Below are positions 43,960-52,299 of a DNA stretch of 64,000 bases, one piece after another. The DNA is from Amaricoccus sp047275745 (GTDB taxonomy: Bacteria > Pseudomonadota > Alphaproteobacteria > Rhodobacterales > Rhodobacteraceae), in assembly GCF_047275745.1 (NCBI RefSeq), contig NZ_JBKQWU010000019.1, positions 3,850-67,849 on the forward strand, given 5' to 3'. The position numbers and the translations under genes are program-made. The notes under the pieces were generated by a model. That model ran no database searches, had not been told where the DNA came from, and saw only the letters and a program-made list of their open reading frames with translations. The stretch's first letter is position 1, and each line of letters starts with the position of its first letter.

Positions 43960-45119
43960 GCTGTTTCCTCGCCGACGCGCTCGGGCATGCGTTCATCCGA
44001 CCGTTCATCCGGCCGCTCGCCCAGCCGCTCACCCAGCCGGTTGACCGCCTGGACCACGCGCGCCGCCCTGTCCTCGCCGAGCTCGGGGTAGAGCGGCAGC
44101 GACAGCGTCTCCGCCGCCAGCGCCTCGGAGGCCGGAAACGCGCCGCGCCGATGCCCGAGATGCGCGTAGGCCGGCTGCAGATGCACCGGCGTTGGATAAT
44201 GGATGCCGGTGGCGATGCCGGCGCGGGCGAGCTCGTCCCGGGCGGCGTCCCGGTTCGGCAGCCGGACCGCATAGACATGGCAGGCATGATCCGCGGCGAT
44301 CGGGCCGGCGGGCCGGCCGATCTCCGGGCCGAGCCCGGTCTGGTAGACATTCGCCGCCCGTCGGCGCCCGGCGTTCCAGGCGTCGAGCCGGGGTAGCTTC
44401 ACCCGGAGCGCCGCGCCCTGCACCGCGTCCATGCGGAAATTGAAGCCGTGGCGCACGTGGTTGTACTTGCCCTCCTGCCCCCAGTCCCGAAGCGACCGGA
44501 TCCGCTCGGCGACCTCGGCGCTGTTCGTCGTCACCGCGCCACCCTCGCCGCAGGCTCCGAGATTCTTGCCCGGATAGAAGCTGAAGCAGCCGATGTCGCC
44601 GATGGCGCCGGCCCGGCGCCCGCCGCGCTCGGCGCCATGCGCCTGGGCCGCGTCCTCGATCACCGGCAGGCCGTGCCGGTTGGCCACCACCCGGATCGCC
44701 GTCATGTCGGCGAGCCGCCCGTGCAGATGCACCGGCAGGATCGCCCGGGTGCGCGGCGTGACCGCCGCCTCGATCAGCGCGGGGTCCATGGTCCAGGTCC
44801 GCGGATCGATGTCGACGAAGACCGGCGTCGCGCCGGCGTAGACGATCGCCGCGGCGGTGGCGACGAAGGTCATGGGGACGGTGATGACCTCGTCGCCCGG
44901 GCCGACGCCGGCCGCGAGCAGCGCCAGATGCAGCGCGGAGGTGCCGCTGTTGAGCGCGACCGCGTGGTCGGCGCCGCAGTAATCGGCGAATTCCGCCTCG
45001 AACCGCTCGACGGTCTCGCCGAGAACATAATCGCAGCCGTTGAGGACCGCGACGACCGCCTGCTCGATCTCGGGCCCGATCTCGCGGTACTGCGCCCGCA
45101 GGTCCAGAAACGGGATCAT
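43956..45119 (-). CDS. WlbC/WbpE-like sugar aminotransferase (DegT family, second copy)
   Basis: 387 residues. N-terminus IPFLDLRAQYREIGPEIEQAV is typical of WbpE/WlbC-type 3-aminotransferases; PLP lysine in CFSFYPGKNLGACGEGGAV and HGFNFRMDAVQGAALRVKL nearby. Directly downstream of WlbA-like and WlbB-like genes, which together give UDP-2,3-diacetamido-2,3-dideoxy-glucuronate in other bacteria. The C-terminus is a RLGERLGERPDERSDERM repeat, perhaps from slippage. ATGA overlaps at both ends. Confidence 0.87.
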   Translation of the reverse strand: MIPFLDLRAQYREIGPEIEQAVVAVLNGCDYVLGETVERFEAEFADYCGADHAVALNSGTSALHLALLAAGVGPGDEVITVPMTFVATAAAIVYAGATPVFVDIDPRTWTMDPALIEAAVTPRTRAILPVHLHGRLADMTAIRVVANRHGLPVIEDAAQAHGAERGGRRAGAIGDIGCFSFYPGKNLGACGEGGAVTTNSAEVAERIRSLRDWGQEGKYNHVRHGFNFRMDAVQGAALRVKLPRLDAWNAGRRRAANVYQTGLGPEIGRPAGPIAADHACHVYAVRLPNRDAARDELARAGIATGIHYPTPVHLQPAYAHLGHRRGAFPASEALAAETLSLPLYPELGEDRAARVVQAVNRLGERLGERPDERSDERMPERVGEETA

Positions 45120-46150
45120 GAGGCCTTCTCCAGCAACCGCAGATCGACGGGCTGGCCGCGCCGCCGGGTCGAGGCGGTCGCGGCGGCCAGCATTTCGACC
45201 ACCCGGAGCCCGCTCTCGCCGTCGTTCACCGGCGCCGCGCCGGTCTCGACGCAGGCGGCGAAGGTCTCGACCTCGCTCAGCAGCGCCTCCTTGGCCGAGA
45301 GCGCGGGCGCCCACATGTCGCCGATCCGGTAGGAGATCATCCGCAGGTAGGCCGCCTCGGGATCGGCCGCGTCGCTGACCGAGATGCCCCGGTCGTAGAC
45401 CTTGACCTTCTCGCTGGTCTGCATGTCGTCATAGACCACCATGCGGCGGCTGCCGCCGATCAGGGTCTGGCGGATCTTCACCGGGGAGAGCCAGTTGACG
45501 TTCAGATGCGCCATCGCCCCGTCCTCGAAATAGACCGAGAGATGCGCCATGTTCTCCGGGCTGCCCGGCAGGAAGCCCGCCGCGCTCGCCGAGATCGCGA
45601 CCGGCCGCGCTGCCATCAGGAAGTCCATGATCGCGAAATCATGCGCCGCGAGATCCCAGATCACGTTCACGTCGCGCTGGAAGAGGCCGAGGTTCACCCG
45701 CGTGGAATCGTAGTAGTAGACCTCGCCGAGGCTGGCGTCGTCGATCATGCCGCGGATCGCCTGGACAGCCCCGGTATAGACGAAGGTGTGGTCGACCATG
45801 AGGACCAGGCGGCGCCGGGCGGCCTCCTCGACCAGCCGCGCGGCCCGTTCCGGCGTATCGGTCATGGGCTTCTCGACCAGGACATGCTTGCCGGCCATGA
45901 GCGCCGCGAGCGCGATCTCGAAATGCGTGCTGACCGGCGTCGCGATCATCACCGCGTCGATCATCGGATCGCGCACCAGATCCTGCCAGTCCGCGACCAG
46001 CCGGGCGGAGGGGTGGCGGCGGCCGGCGCGCTCCCGCGCCGCCGCCGAGAAATCCGCGATCGCCGCGATGGCGAGAGCATCCGCCTCCGCGGTCGTCCGG
46101 GCCAGATTGGGGCCCCAGTAGCCGTATCCGACGATGCCGACCCGGATCAT
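45116..46150 (-). CDS. WlbA/WbpB-like Gfo/Idh/MocA oxidoreductase
   Basis: 344 residues. Rossmann start RVGIVGYGYWGPNLAR, the EKP motif in HVLVEKPMTD near 97, and WDLAAHDFAIMDFL near 165 with the catalytic His/Asp region. In the WlbA/WbpB pathway this enzyme oxidises the C3 hydroxyl of UDP-GlcNAcA. UDP-GlcNAc 6-dehydrogenase (WlbF/WbpA-type), needed before it, is not seen in the window. Overlaps both neighbours by 4 nt. Confidence 0.87.
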   Translation of the reverse strand: MIRVGIVGYGYWGPNLARTTAEADALAIAAIADFSAAARERAGRRHPSARLVADWQDLVRDPMIDAVMIATPVSTHFEIALAALMAGKHVLVEKPMTDTPERAARLVEEAARRRLVLMVDHTFVYTGAVQAIRGMIDDASLGEVYYYDSTRVNLGLFQRDVNVIWDLAAHDFAIMDFLMAARPVAISASAAGFLPGSPENMAHLSVYFEDGAMAHLNVNWLSPVKIRQTLIGGSRRMVVYDDMQTSEKVKVYDRGISVSDAADPEAAYLRMISYRIGDMWAPALSAKEALLSEVETFAACVETGAAPVNDGESGLRVVEMLAAATASTRRRGQPVDLRLLEKAS

Positions 46151-46722
46151 CGTGCGACCCCCCCGGCCAGTTCGAGCGCATCCGGCGACGCGATGTCGCG
46201 CAGGCGGTTCGGATGCCGTGCCGGCTTTCCGCGGTCGCGCACATCGCCTACCACCCGGGCGGGATTGCCGGCGATGACGGCGAAGTCGGGAACGTCCCGG
46301 GTGACGACGGCCCCGGCGCCGACCAGAGCGCGCTCGCCGATCGTGACACCGCAAACGATCGTGGCGTTCGAGCCGATCGCCGCCCCGCGCCGCACCCTTG
46401 TCGGCGTGCATTCCCAGTCGTCCGCGCCGAGCATCGCACCGTCTTCCCCGGCTGCCCGCGGAAAGAGATCGTTTGTGAACATCACCCCGTGCCCGACGAA
46501 GACCTCGTCCTCGATCGTCACACCCTCGCAGACGAAGGAATGCGACGAGATCTTGCAGCGCGCGCCGATCACGCTCCCCTTCTGGATTTCCACGAAGGGT
46601 CCGATCAGCGTGTCCCTTCCCACGGCGCAGCCGTAGAGATTGACGAGATCGGGATAGCGGATCGTCACACCCCCGGACAGATCACAGGATTCCACAGGCA
46701 TTCGATACGACCTCGCCGCCAT
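46147..46722 (-). CDS. WlbB/WbpD-like N-acetyltransferase (left-handed beta-helix)
   Basis: 191 residues, the length of WlbB. Hexapeptide repeats fill the protein (VGRDTLIGPFVEIQKGSVIGARCKISSHSFVCEGVTIEDEVFVGHGVMF ... VRRGAAIGSNATIVCGVTIGERALVGAGAVVTRDV), ending in VIAGNPARVV. The NDLFPRA stretch after FVGHGVMFT matches the WbpD/WlbB group. It acetylates the 3-amino group. First gene of the seven-gene overlapping operon; the promoter should lie in the 323 bp upstream. A second ATG at 46701 is possible. Confidence 0.85.
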   Translation of the reverse strand: MAARSYRMPVESCDLSGGVTIRYPDLVNLYGCAVGRDTLIGPFVEIQKGSVIGARCKISSHSFVCEGVTIEDEVFVGHGVMFTNDLFPRAAGEDGAMLGADDWECTPTRVRRGAAIGSNATIVCGVTIGERALVGAGAVVTRDVPDFAVIAGNPARVVGDVRDRGKPARHPNRLRDIASPDALELAGGVAR

Positions 46723-47045
46723 GTTCCCCGGCGAGCCAAACGGCCCGCTCAGGTATGAGGCGCGCGATCGCCCGCGCGGGAAACCTCCCCATTGAGTTGA
46801 AGCCACCGCCCGCGACCGGCTTCTCCCGCGAAGGGCGATCGTCCTTTTGGTCGGGTCTCGTCCGATCCTGTCCCGGCTTGTACCCGACTTGTCCCGGGTC
46901 GCGGCGTCGCGGCGTCGCTTCATCCAAACGGCCAGGGGGACCTACCCCTTTGATGGATCCGAGCGCGCGTTCCACCTCGCGATAGGCTGGCGCGGGCTTC
47001 CGGCATCGGGCCGACCCCGGGGGAGCCCCGTGACATCCAGGATGC
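46723..47045. other. 323-bp divergent intergenic region
   Basis: Between the divergent starts of the acetyltransferase operon and the flippase. No gene is visible. It contains short direct repeats (TCCGATCCTGTCCCGGCTTGT ... CGACTTGTCCCGGGTCGCGG, and GCGGCGTC twice) near 46860-46915. Promoters for both operons are expected here. Confidence 0.5.
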
Positions 47046-48497
47046 ATGAGCCAGTTGCGCAAGCCATTTCTCTATTCCGCCTGCGACAGATACATGATCC
47101 TCGTTCTCGGCCTCGTCATGACGGCGATCGTGGCGCGGCTCCTGACGCCGGACGAGCTTGGCCTCTTCGCGCTCACCTCCGGCGTCATCCTCGTGAGCGA
47201 AGGGCTGCGGGATTTCGGGGCGGGCACCTATATCGTCCAGGAACGTGAGCCCAGCCGAACGGGCGTCCGGGCCGCCTTCACGATGTCCGTCATGATCTCG
47301 CTCCTGCTCGTCCTGGCCCTGGTCGCGGCCGCGCCCGGGATCGCCGCCTTCTATGGCGAGCCGCGGCTCGTGGGCGGGCTGCGCCTGGCCTCGCTCATCC
47401 TGATCCTGAACGCCTTCGCGGCGCCGCCCATGGCGGTCCTGCGCCGGGATCTGGATTTCCTGCCGGTCGCCGTGATCAACGTCTCGGGTGCCCTGGTCAT
47501 GGTGGCGGTGACCCTCGGCATGGTCCTGCTCGGCCAGGGCTATCTCAGCCTCATCATCGGACAGATCGTGGCCATCGCATACGGCCTCGTCGCGACGCAG
47601 ATCTACCGGCCGATGCTTTGGGTCTTCCTGCCTCATCTCGGCGGGGCGCGCGAAGTGGCGGCCTTCGGCGGCTGGATCAGCGCGACCTCCGTCCTGAACA
47701 GCCTCTATATGTCGCTGCCGAACTTTGTCCTCCCCCGCGTCGCGGGGTTCGAGGCCGCCGCCCTGCTCAGTCGCGCCTCGCAGCTGTCGCAGCTGTCGGA
47801 TCGTGTCATCGTCGGCGCCATCGTTCCGGTGATCCTGCCCGCCTTCGCCACGTTGGCGCGGCGTGGCGAGGATCTGCGCCAGGGGTATCTTCATGGCGTC
47901 CGCCTCATCACGGCGGTGCAATGGCCGGCGCTGCTCGGCCTCGCGATCCTCGCCGAACCGGCGGTGCGCATCGTCCTCGGCGACCAGTGGAACGCCGCGG
48001 CCGATCTCCTGCGCATCCTCGCGCTGGCCTGGCTCTTCATGGCGCCGGCGGCCCTCACCTTACCCATCCTGGTCGCGTCGGGTCACACCCGCGACACCCT
48101 GACCGAGAGCCTCATCGCGCTCTCTCTCGGCGCCGCCATCTTCGCGGGTTTCGCCCCCTTCGGGCTTCGCCCACTCGCGCTGAGCTTCTTCCTGTCCCTG
48201 CCGATCCAGATGTTCGTCGCGCTGGCGTTCATCCGGAACCGGCTGGGCTTCACCTGGAAGGAATTCGCCGCCGCCTGCGCTCCGAGCGCGGTCTGCGCGG
48301 TCCTCTCGGCGATACCGCCGCTTCTCGCCGCGGCCCATGCCGGTTTCGCCTTCGCCATGCCGGCGGCTGAACTGGTCCTGGCGGTCGGCGGCGGCGGCGG
48401 CGCATGGCTGATCGGCCTCGCGCTCACGCGCCATCCGCTGCTGAACGAGCTGCGCAAGGGCCTCGCGGTGGCCCGTCGCGTCCCGGCGCCCACATGA
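47046..48497 (+). CDS. Wzx/ExoT-like polysaccharide flippase (MOP superfamily)
   Basis: 483 residues with 12-14 hydrophobic helices. N-terminus FLYSACDRYMILVLGLVMTAIVARLLTPDELGLFAL and later GQWN-like GDQWNAAADLLRILALAWLF are typical of the RfbX/ExoT lipid-linked oligosaccharide flippases. It moves the finished repeat unit to the periplasmic face for the polymerase. Divergent from the acetyltransferase operon. Confidence 0.88.
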   Translation: MSQLRKPFLYSACDRYMILVLGLVMTAIVARLLTPDELGLFALTSGVILVSEGLRDFGAGTYIVQEREPSRTGVRAAFTMSVMISLLLVLALVAAAPGIAAFYGEPRLVGGLRLASLILILNAFAAPPMAVLRRDLDFLPVAVINVSGALVMVAVTLGMVLLGQGYLSLIIGQIVAIAYGLVATQIYRPMLWVFLPHLGGAREVAAFGGWISATSVLNSLYMSLPNFVLPRVAGFEAAALLSRASQLSQLSDRVIVGAIVPVILPAFATLARRGEDLRQGYLHGVRLITAVQWPALLGLAILAEPAVRIVLGDQWNAAADLLRILALAWLFMAPAALTLPILVASGHTRDTLTESLIALSLGAAIFAGFAPFGLRPLALSFFLSLPIQMFVALAFIRNRLGFTWKEFAAACAPSAVCAVLSAIPPLLAAAHAGFAFAMPAAELVLAVGGGGGAWLIGLALTRHPLLNELRKGLAVARRVPAPT

Positions 48498-48662
48498 CGG
48501 CGCCCACATGACGGTGCTCCGGGGATCCTTGCCCCGCCGCGCGAAAGAGGGGGCGAAAGGGCGGGGCGGGAGGTCCCGCGCCCAACGGAAAGACAAAGGG
48601 AGGGATCCCGTTCGAAGCGGCCTGAAATCATCCTGCCATGACCAGCACGCGAGGTCTCGTCC

Positions 48663-49436
48663 ATGAGCCGGCAGAGCGGAAGACGGATATTCGACTATCG
48701 GGAATTTTCCGGTTGGGCGCGATTTCCCCGCGTCCTCGCCCCGCTGGTCGAGCCGGAGCGCGACTTCCGGGTCCTCGACATGGGCGGCGGCGCGAATCCG
48801 ATGCTCGCGCCCGAGGTCGCGGCCAGGATCACCTACGCGCTGCTCGACATCGACGCGGCCGAGCTCGCCAAGGCGCCGCCCGTCTACGGCCAGCGCTTCC
48901 ACGCCGATGCCACCATCGGGGTGGAGGATTTCGTCGCGATCGTCGGGCGCGACGCCTATGACCTCGTCTATTCGCATATGTTCATCGAGCATGTGCGCGA
49001 TCCGGGCGCGATCCACCGCAACATCTTCGCGGCGCTCAGGCCCGGCGGGCGCTGCGCGCACGCCTATCCGATCGCCCACAACATCCCGCTCGCGCTCAAC
49101 GCCCTGCTGCCGGACGCGCTCAGCCGGCGGATCGTCCAGATCGCCCAGCCCGAGCGCGACCTCGACGGCAATCTCGGCAAGTTTCCCGCGTTCTACCGCG
49201 CCTGCTACCCGCCGTCGCGGCGCGCGACACGCTTCTTCGAGAGCTTCGGTTACGAAGTCGAGACGCATCACGGCTACGCGGGACACGCCTATTACCGGCG
49301 CATCCCGCCGCTCGACGCGCTGGAGCGGGTGGCGCGCCGGATCGCGGTCGTGGCCCAGCTGCCCTGGGTCACCTTCGGGCTCGTCATCCTGCGCAAGCCG
49401 GCCGGCCCCGGGCCCGGGCGGCGGAAGGTCCGGTAG
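48663..49436 (+). CDS. Class I SAM-dependent methyltransferase
   Basis: 257 residues. SAM-binding motif VLDMGGGANPMLAPEV near 38, YALLDID, YDLVYSHMFIEHVRDPGAI (motif IV region) and ALRPGGRC. Methyltransferase_11-type. Placed between flippase and acyltransferase, so methylation of a sugar or of the EPS is plausible. Same strand, 165 bp after the flippase. Confidence 0.82.
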   Translation: MSRQSGRRIFDYREFSGWARFPRVLAPLVEPERDFRVLDMGGGANPMLAPEVAARITYALLDIDAAELAKAPPVYGQRFHADATIGVEDFVAIVGRDAYDLVYSHMFIEHVRDPGAIHRNIFAALRPGGRCAHAYPIAHNIPLALNALLPDALSRRIVQIAQPERDLDGNLGKFPAFYRACYPPSRRATRFFESFGYEVETHHGYAGHAYYRRIPPLDALERVARRIAVVAQLPWVTFGLVILRKPAGPGPGRRKVR

Positions 49437-49488
49437 GCAAGGCGCGCGCCGGCCTCGGCCGGGCAGCGCGCGCGGGAAGGAGGAGAGC

Positions 49489-50685
49489 ATGGTCTGCGGA
49501 GCGGGATTGTCGGAGGCGAGGGCCAGTCATGCCGGATCCCAAGCCCGGCCCCATGCCCGGCTGGCCAATGTCGATGCGCTGCGCTGTTTCGCGATGACCG
49601 CGGTGGTCGCGCAGCATTCCGGCCTGCTCCCCTTCGGCTGGATGGGTGTCTGGCTGTTCTTCGTCATCTCGGGCTTCGTGGTGAACCTCGCCCTGCTCGG
49701 GCCGGACATGGCGCCGCGGGGCGACCTCGCCGGGTTCTTCCGGCGGCGCTCCGCCCGGATCGCGCCGATCTATTACGGCTATGTGCTCCTCGCCGTCGCG
49801 GCGGCGATCGCCACGGGACAGGTTCTCGATCCGCTCGCCGTGGCCTCGCTCGCCGGATTCTTCAACAACGCCGCGATGATCCTTGGCCGGGGCGAGATCC
49901 CGGGATCGCCGATGGCGCATCTCTGGACCATCTCGACCGAGATGCAGTTCTACCTGGTCTATGGCGTGGCATTCTTCCTGCTGCCGCGTCGGGGCGTGGT
50001 GGTGTTGCTCGTCACGCTGCTGCTGGCCGGGCCGCTCATGCGCGCCCTCGTCGCCGCGCGGCTCGCGGCGCTCGGCTGGGGCGCGGAACCAGCCGGCTAT
50101 GCCGTCTATGCCGGACCTTTCCTGCATGTGGACGCCTTCGCCATCGGCGCTCTCCTGGCCTTCGCCTGCCGGGCCGGGAAACTCGCGGCCCTGGCGCGCG
50201 GGCTCGCGCTCTCGGGGTTCGTGGCGCTCGCCGCCTACGCGGCCTGCTACGTCTGGGTGAACTGGGCCATTCGCGGCGCGACGGGCGTCGATCTCTTCCG
50301 GGGCGTCATCTCGGGCATCCTCTTCGGCGAGTATCGCGAGATTCTGGTCTACTGCGCGGTCAACCTGGCCAGCGCGGGCCTGGTGGCCCTCGCGGCCACC
50401 GACGATCCCCTGATCCGCCTTCCGCTGCGCTCCCGCCTGGCGCGGCGGATCGGCGAGATCTCCTACGGCGCCTATGTCTATCACGCCGCCGCGCTCTATC
50501 TGGTGTCGATCGCGCTGCGTCATTCCCTGAGTATCGGAGAAGACCTGAGCTTCGCCGAGCGATCGCTCCTCTTCGGCGGCGGCTACATCGCGACGCTTCT
50601 CCTCGCCGAATTCTCCTATCGCCACATCGAAACACGCTTCTTCCGCCGCCGCCCACTCCCTCCCGTGACGCGCGCATCGGCCTAG
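49489..50685 (+). CDS. Acyltransferase 3 (OafA/ExoZ-like)
   Basis: 398-residue membrane protein of the acyltransferase-3 family: NVDALRCFAMTAVVAQHSGLLPFGWMGVWLFFVISGFVV with the conserved histidine, FFRRRSARIAPIYY, and LWTISTEMQFYL. About ten helices. Ribosome binding site GGAAGGAGGAG. These enzymes O-acetylate or O-succinylate polysaccharides. Last recognisable gene of the EPS locus before the insertion-sequence region. Confidence 0.88.
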   Translation: MVCGAGLSEARASHAGSQARPHARLANVDALRCFAMTAVVAQHSGLLPFGWMGVWLFFVISGFVVNLALLGPDMAPRGDLAGFFRRRSARIAPIYYGYVLLAVAAAIATGQVLDPLAVASLAGFFNNAAMILGRGEIPGSPMAHLWTISTEMQFYLVYGVAFFLLPRRGVVVLLVTLLLAGPLMRALVAARLAALGWGAEPAGYAVYAGPFLHVDAFAIGALLAFACRAGKLAALARGLALSGFVALAAYAACYVWVNWAIRGATGVDLFRGVISGILFGEYREILVYCAVNLASAGLVALAATDDPLIRLPLRSRLARRIGEISYGAYVYHAAALYLVSIALRHSLSIGEDLSFAERSLLFGGGYIATLLLAEFSYRHIETRFFRRRPLPPVTRASA

Positions 50686-50689
50686 CTAC

Positions 50690-51034
50690 TCACCTGAATC
50701 TAAAGTGCGGTGCATGTGCTCGGTTGGGCCTCTGGCGGAAGCGCTTGACGGCGGCGAGGATTTCGTCGGCGGATTTGACCTAGCGGTAGGGTTTGGGGTT
50801 CGCGTTGTGGGCCTTGATGAAGGCCAAGATGTCGGCTTCCAGATCGGCGGTGGAGCGGTGGGCGCCACGGCGGAGCTGCTTCCGGATCAGTTCCGCGAAC
50901 CAGCGTTCGACCTGGTTGATCCAGCTCGCCGAAGTCGGCGTGAAGTGGACATGCCAGCGCCGGTTGCTCCCGGTCCAGCGCCTGGATCTGGGATTTTCAT
51001 CCACGCACAACACGATGGCCCAGTTCGGCGGCAT
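50690..51034 (-). pseudogene. IS630-family transposase remnant
   Basis: Only the C-terminal third is left. HFTPTSASWINQVERWFAELIRKQLRRGAHRSTADLEADI matches IS630 transposases. A TAG at 50780-50782 interrupts the frame; after it the normal family ending (VKSADEILAAVKRF) continues in the same frame. Upstream, a frameshift joins VDEN to what would be the K-S-Q-I-Q-A-L-D segment, and a deletion removes the middle. Clearly inactive. Confidence 0.8.
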
Positions 51035-51458
51035 CGGGCACTCCGGTCACCCGCTCGCGGGACGACAAGACCACGTGGCTACAAACCGACGCGGCGACAG
51101 CGAGACAATGCCACAACGAGGCGTCGCGACGAACCCGCGCCACCCCGATACGCCTCCACGCCGAGACGGCATCACCGCGCGGCTCCGGCGCTCCCACGCC
51201 TCGGGACGGCGCCACCCCGGCCACGTATCGGCGACAGGGCCCGAGCGCTTCGGAGCCCGTCGGCGACGAGGCTTGTCCGCTTCGAAGACGCGTCGCCGCA
51301 TGACTTTGCACACGCAATGCGATAGTGAGACGCTGCGGCGCGAACGCGGAGATTTGTGACCCTCGCGCCGCGAAGTCACAAGGCTAAATGACTGATTCAT
51401 CGCGTGACTCCGACGCTCCATCGCCGCCGCGCCACGGCGCTCGCGCGACTTCGGCTGG
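51035..51458. other. Non-coding relic DNA between IS630 remnant and mob region
   Basis: No recognisable gene on either strand. Frames of about 100 codons exist but have scrambled, arginine-rich composition typical of GC-rich non-coding DNA. It may be decayed insertion-sequence or plasmid DNA. Confidence 0.5.
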
Positions 51459-51519
51459 AGCGAAAACTATCGCTTTAGGAGTAGGATTCGATAGGGGTAG
51501 GGTCCGAGGCAGGATATAT
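51459..51519 (+). other. oriT-like region: hairpin and VirD2-type nic-like sequence
   Basis: A short hairpin (AGCGA/TCGCT, 51459-51474) is followed by GGCAGGATATAT at 51508-51519. That sequence equals the core of Agrobacterium T-DNA borders and resembles the RP4/VirD2-family nic region (reverse strand ATATATCCTGCC). It lies 69 bp upstream of a VirD1/MobC-like gene, where an oriT is expected. Confidence 0.55.
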
Positions 51520-51587
51520 GAATACGTAGAACATCGCCGCCGTGCCCACCGACGTGCCCCCCAACCGACCACCCCGCCGCCGCGCCT

Positions 51588-52082
51588 GTGCCAGATGACA
51601 CGGCACCCACCTGGCGGAACCGCCGCCTGATCCGGAGGCGATGGCGTAATCCCGAGCAGGCGCGCAAGGCGCCGCGCGCCGACAAGCTCATTTCTGTCCG
51701 CGTGACCGAGGCCGAGCTCGCGGAACTCGACGTCCAGATCGCCGTGCTCGGGATCAAGCGCAACCGCGCGCTCCGCATCGCAGCGCGCCGGATCGGCGGC
51801 TTTCTCGAGATCGACGCGGCGCTGGTCGCCGAGTTGCGCGCGCTCAATCGCCAGATCGCCGGCATCGCCACCAACGTGAACCAGATCGCCCACGCCGCGA
51901 ACCGGACCCACGATCCGGACTACCGCGCCTTCCTGGAAGAGCGCGCCGAGCTCGGCCGCGTGCTCCTCGAGGTGCGCGGATTACTCCAGCGCATGCTCGA
52001 TCTCGGCGCGCGGCGCGAGGATGGCCTCGCCCGTCTGCGCGCCGCCGCCGCGATAGACACCGCCGGAGGCGAGCCGAAGTGA
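51588..52082 (+). CDS. VirD1/MobC-like mobilisation accessory protein
   Basis: 164 residues. An N-terminal basic ribbon-helix-helix-like part (DKLISVRVTEAELAELDVQIAVLGIKRNRALRIAARRI) and the MobC-type segment ALNRQIAGIATNVNQIAHAANR, followed by a helical tail. Such proteins bind oriT with the relaxase and help nicking. No relaxase gene follows; the DNA downstream is an IS5 remnant. It is probably a leftover of a conjugation module. Confidence 0.72.
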   Translation: MPDDTAPTWRNRRLIRRRWRNPEQARKAPRADKLISVRVTEAELAELDVQIAVLGIKRNRALRIAARRIGGFLEIDAALVAELRALNRQIAGIATNVNQIAHAANRTHDPDYRAFLEERAELGRVLLEVRGLLQRMLDLGARREDGLARLRAAAAIDTAGGEPK

Positions 52083-52299
52083 CCGCCGTCGTCTCGGTCC
52101 CCGAGCTGCAGTGCCGGGGCGCGGCGGCGCCACCCCACCTCTCGTCGGTCGACGCGGTGATGGGCGAGGACTGAGCGCGGCTGCGCCTTGGACGCGGCGC
52201 GGCCGCGCGCGAGGGGCAGGTGGCGCTGCGCTCGTCCGAGAGCAGCTTCGGCGTCGAGATCACGGCCGGGGAGGCGGGTCGGATCGCCGCCGACCGGGG

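Noticed and set aside
50997..51421. Short minus-strand genes in the relic region
   Set aside because: Arginine-rich random-looking translations, no start signals, lying between transposon remnants.
51508..51519. A true Agrobacterium T-DNA border
   Set aside because: Only the 12-bp nic core matches; the rest of the 25-bp border is absent and no second border or opine genes exist. An oriT-type nic site is the simpler reading.
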